A stretch of DNA of 6,914 nt from contig JAJZVE010000245.1 of NCBI GenBank assembly GCA_021845835.1, positions 1-6,914 of the forward strand, in the 5' to 3' direction. Shown in pieces: positions 5,899 through 6,914 of the stretch. Under the pieces are notes generated by a model. That model worked only from the letters and a program-made list of their open reading frames with translations. It ran no database searches and had not been told where the DNA came from. The stretch is from Pseudomonadota bacterium (GTDB lineage Bacteria; Pseudomonadota; Alphaproteobacteria; Acetobacterales; Acetobacteraceae). The position numbers and the translations under genes are program-made. How positions within the stretch are numbered: the first letter of the stretch is position 1; every line of letters starts with the position of its first letter.

Positions 5899-5932
5899 CC
5901 GCGCCGTATGCGTCGGTCTTACGGTGCGGTCG
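5896..5932 (+). terminator. Hairpin at the stop of the MmgE/PrpD gene, probable terminator
   Basis: The arms 5896-5908 (TGACCGCGCCGTA) and 5920-5932 (TACGGTGCGGTCG) can form a 13-bp stem with two G-U pairs (5903-5925 and 5896-5932) and an 11-base loop. The stem includes the TGA stop codon. No T-run follows, so it is not a textbook intrinsic terminator, but position and length fit a transcript end or 3' stability element. On the minus strand the two wobble pairs become A-C mismatches, so the fold is better in the plus-strand RNA. A second short repeat, GGGGC (5967-5971) with GCCCC (5985-5989), lies next to the stop of the convergent gene. The rest of the 90-bp gap shows nothing else. Confidence 0.5.
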
Positions 5933-5988
5933 GATGATTCCCGTCGTGATTGGCTGCATCCTCACCGGGGCGACATGGCGACCGGCCC

Positions 5989-6864
5989 CTACGCGCCGGA
6001 GAACCGCCAGTTGCGCCGTTCGCGCGTGGCCCAGCCGGCGGTCGGATCGCAGAAATGGCTGCCCACGATCAGCGCCTTGCGGTCCTCATAGCGCTCCAGA
6101 AAGTCCTTGCGCGTCTGGCGTGCCACTTCGTTGTCGAAGCAGAAGGCGGTGCGCAGATCGGGCTCGGCAAACTGGAACGGATTGTGGAAAATGTCGCCGG
6201 TGATGACGGCGTCCTGGCCGCGCGACGAGATGTGGATGCTGACGTGGCCCGGCGTGTGGCCGGGCGTCGGTTCCAGCCACACCTCGTCATTGACGCGGTG
6301 GTCGGATTCGACGAATTCGGCCAGCCCGGCATCGATCACCGGCTGGATCGAATCGGCGACCTGGACGACGTGGCCGGACGGACCGGCTGCGACCTGTGCC
6401 TGGGTGTACTCCCACTCCTTGCGGCCGAACAGGTAGCGTGCATTGGGGAACGTCGGCACCCACCTGCCGTCCATCAGCCGCGTGTTCCAGCCGACATGAT
6501 CGAAATGCAGATGGGTGCACAGCACCGTATCGATGCTTTCGGGCGGGTAGCCGGCGGCGGTCAGGTCTTCGAGGAACGAGGTCTGCAGGTTGCTGCATAC
6601 CGGGATCTCGCGCTCCTTGCCGTTGCCGATGCAGGTGTCGACCATGATCCGCCGCCCGCGCGAGGCGACGACGAAGGCCTGGAACCAAAGAAAAAGCTGG
6701 CCGTCGGGAGTGGCGAAGTCGGGTACCAGCCAGGGATGCTGCCTGACCAGCTCGCGATCCGCGTCCGGATAGGCGAACGACGGCTCGAACTGATCCATCA
6801 TCTCGTAGATGCGGGTGATCTTGACGTCACCGACCTGCCAATGGCGGGTGCGCTGCCGACCCAT
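5989..6864 (-). CDS. Metallo-beta-lactamase-fold hydrolase, lactonase-like
   Basis: This is a 291-residue MBL-fold protein with no obvious signal peptide, so probably cytoplasmic. All residues of a dinuclear metal site are visible: HLHFDH (H118, H120, D122, H123), H203 in PTPGHTPGH, bridging D224 in ITGDIFH and H270 in IVGSHF. This is the arrangement of AHL lactonases (AiiA type) and related esterases and phosphotriesterases such as methyl parathion hydrolase. It lacks a glyoxalase II-like C-terminal domain and has a long N-terminal part (1-75, with FLWFQAFVV before the MVDTC strand). The region NGKEREIPVCSNLQTSF (81-97) and FGRKEWEY (146-153) are recognisable features of a common uncharacterised MBL hydrolase group. 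The start ATG (6864-6862) has a strong GGAGG (6874-6870) with a 5-base spacer. It converges on the MmgE/PrpD gene and so has its own promoter. Substrate unknown; a lactone or ester is a reasonable guess from family. Confidence 0.92.
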   Translation of the reverse strand: MGRQRTRHWQVGDVKITRIYEMMDQFEPSFAYPDADRELVRQHPWLVPDFATPDGQLFLWFQAFVVASRGRRIMVDTCIGNGKEREIPVCSNLQTSFLEDLTAAGYPPESIDTVLCTHLHFDHVGWNTRLMDGRWVPTFPNARYLFGRKEWEYTQAQVAAGPSGHVVQVADSIQPVIDAGLAEFVESDHRVNDEVWLEPTPGHTPGHVSIHISSRGQDAVITGDIFHNPFQFAEPDLRTAFCFDNEVARQTRKDFLERYEDRKALIVGSHFCDPTAGWATRERRNWRFSGA

Positions 6865-6869
6865 GTGTT

Positions 6870-6874
6870 CCTCC
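6870..6874 (-). promoter_or_regulatory. Shine-Dalgarno of the MBL-fold hydrolase gene
   Basis: Read on the minus strand, GGAGG is followed by AACAC and then ATG. The 5-base spacer and perfect core make this a strong site and fix the start at 6864. Confidence 0.75.
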
Positions 6875-6887
6875 GTTCCATGTTCCT

Positions 6888-6906
6888 GGATCGTGCGATC
6901 CGATCG
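6888..6906. promoter_or_regulatory. Overlapping palindromes upstream of the MBL gene, possible operator
   Basis: GGATCG-TG-CGATCC (6888-6901) is a 6-bp inverted repeat with a 2-base centre. It overlaps CGATC-C-GATCG (6896-6906), an 11-base palindrome with an odd centre. Both lie 24-42 bases upstream of the hydrolase start, where a dimeric repressor or activator could bind. The repeats are short and contain GATC-type words, and the region is cut by the window edge, so this is a weak call. No clear -10 or -35 box is visible in the remaining bases. Confidence 0.3.
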
Positions 6907-6914
6907 CGCTGGCC

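Noticed and set aside
5834..6203. Small plus-strand open frames overlapping the end of the MmgE/PrpD gene and the MBL gene
   Set aside because: They run antisense to, or out of frame with, well-supported genes and have no ribosome binding site or recognisable domain.
1..6914. CRISPR arrays, insertion sequences, tRNA or rRNA genes, riboswitches
   Set aside because: I saw no spaced direct repeats, transposase motifs, terminal repeats or tRNA-like folds, and almost all of the window is occupied by coding sequence.

Overview
The window is a GC-rich, densely coded stretch of a bacterial chromosome, most likely from a proteobacterium. Codons are strongly GC-biased and the liv-type genes are tightly packed. 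I cannot fix the genus from the sequence. Alphaproteobacteria or Burkholderiales are the natural candidates, because HAAT-type transporters next to SDR and MmgE/PrpD enzymes are common there (general knowledge, not a search result).

Layout. Bases 2-148 are the 3' end of a gene, probably the periplasmic substrate-binding protein of the transporter that follows. A 73-bp gap holding a perfect 8-bp hairpin leads into a complete branched-chain-amino-acid-type (HAAT/Liv) ABC transporter core: livG-type ATPase (222-959), livF-type ATPase (940-1638), livH-type permease (1644-2507) and livM-type permease (2510-3484). The cistrons overlap or abut. A short-chain dehydrogenase/reductase follows 50 bp later behind a strong Shine-Dalgarno (3535-4353). 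After a 171-bp gap comes an MmgE/PrpD-family enzyme (4525-5898). A hairpin that begins at its stop codon probably ends the plus-strand transcript. On the minus strand, converging on it, lies a metallo-beta-lactamase-fold hydrolase (5989-6864) with a full dinuclear metal site and its own upstream region containing short palindromes.

How the genes may work together (inference). An ABC importer of the amino-acid/carboxylate class is placed directly ahead of an NAD-type oxidoreductase and a dehydratase/isomerase/decarboxylase-type enzyme, with a lactonase-like hydrolase next door. This looks like a small uptake-and-degradation module for an unidentified carboxylic acid or lactone. The substrate cannot be read from the sequence, and 'liv' here names the family, not proven leucine transport.

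I see no mobile element, CRISPR array, tRNA or rRNA. All gene families are known. The unusual points are the RNA hairpins at three junctions, the asymmetric ATPase motifs, the paired GTGA junctions and the unassigned catabolic module. I found no clearly novel system.
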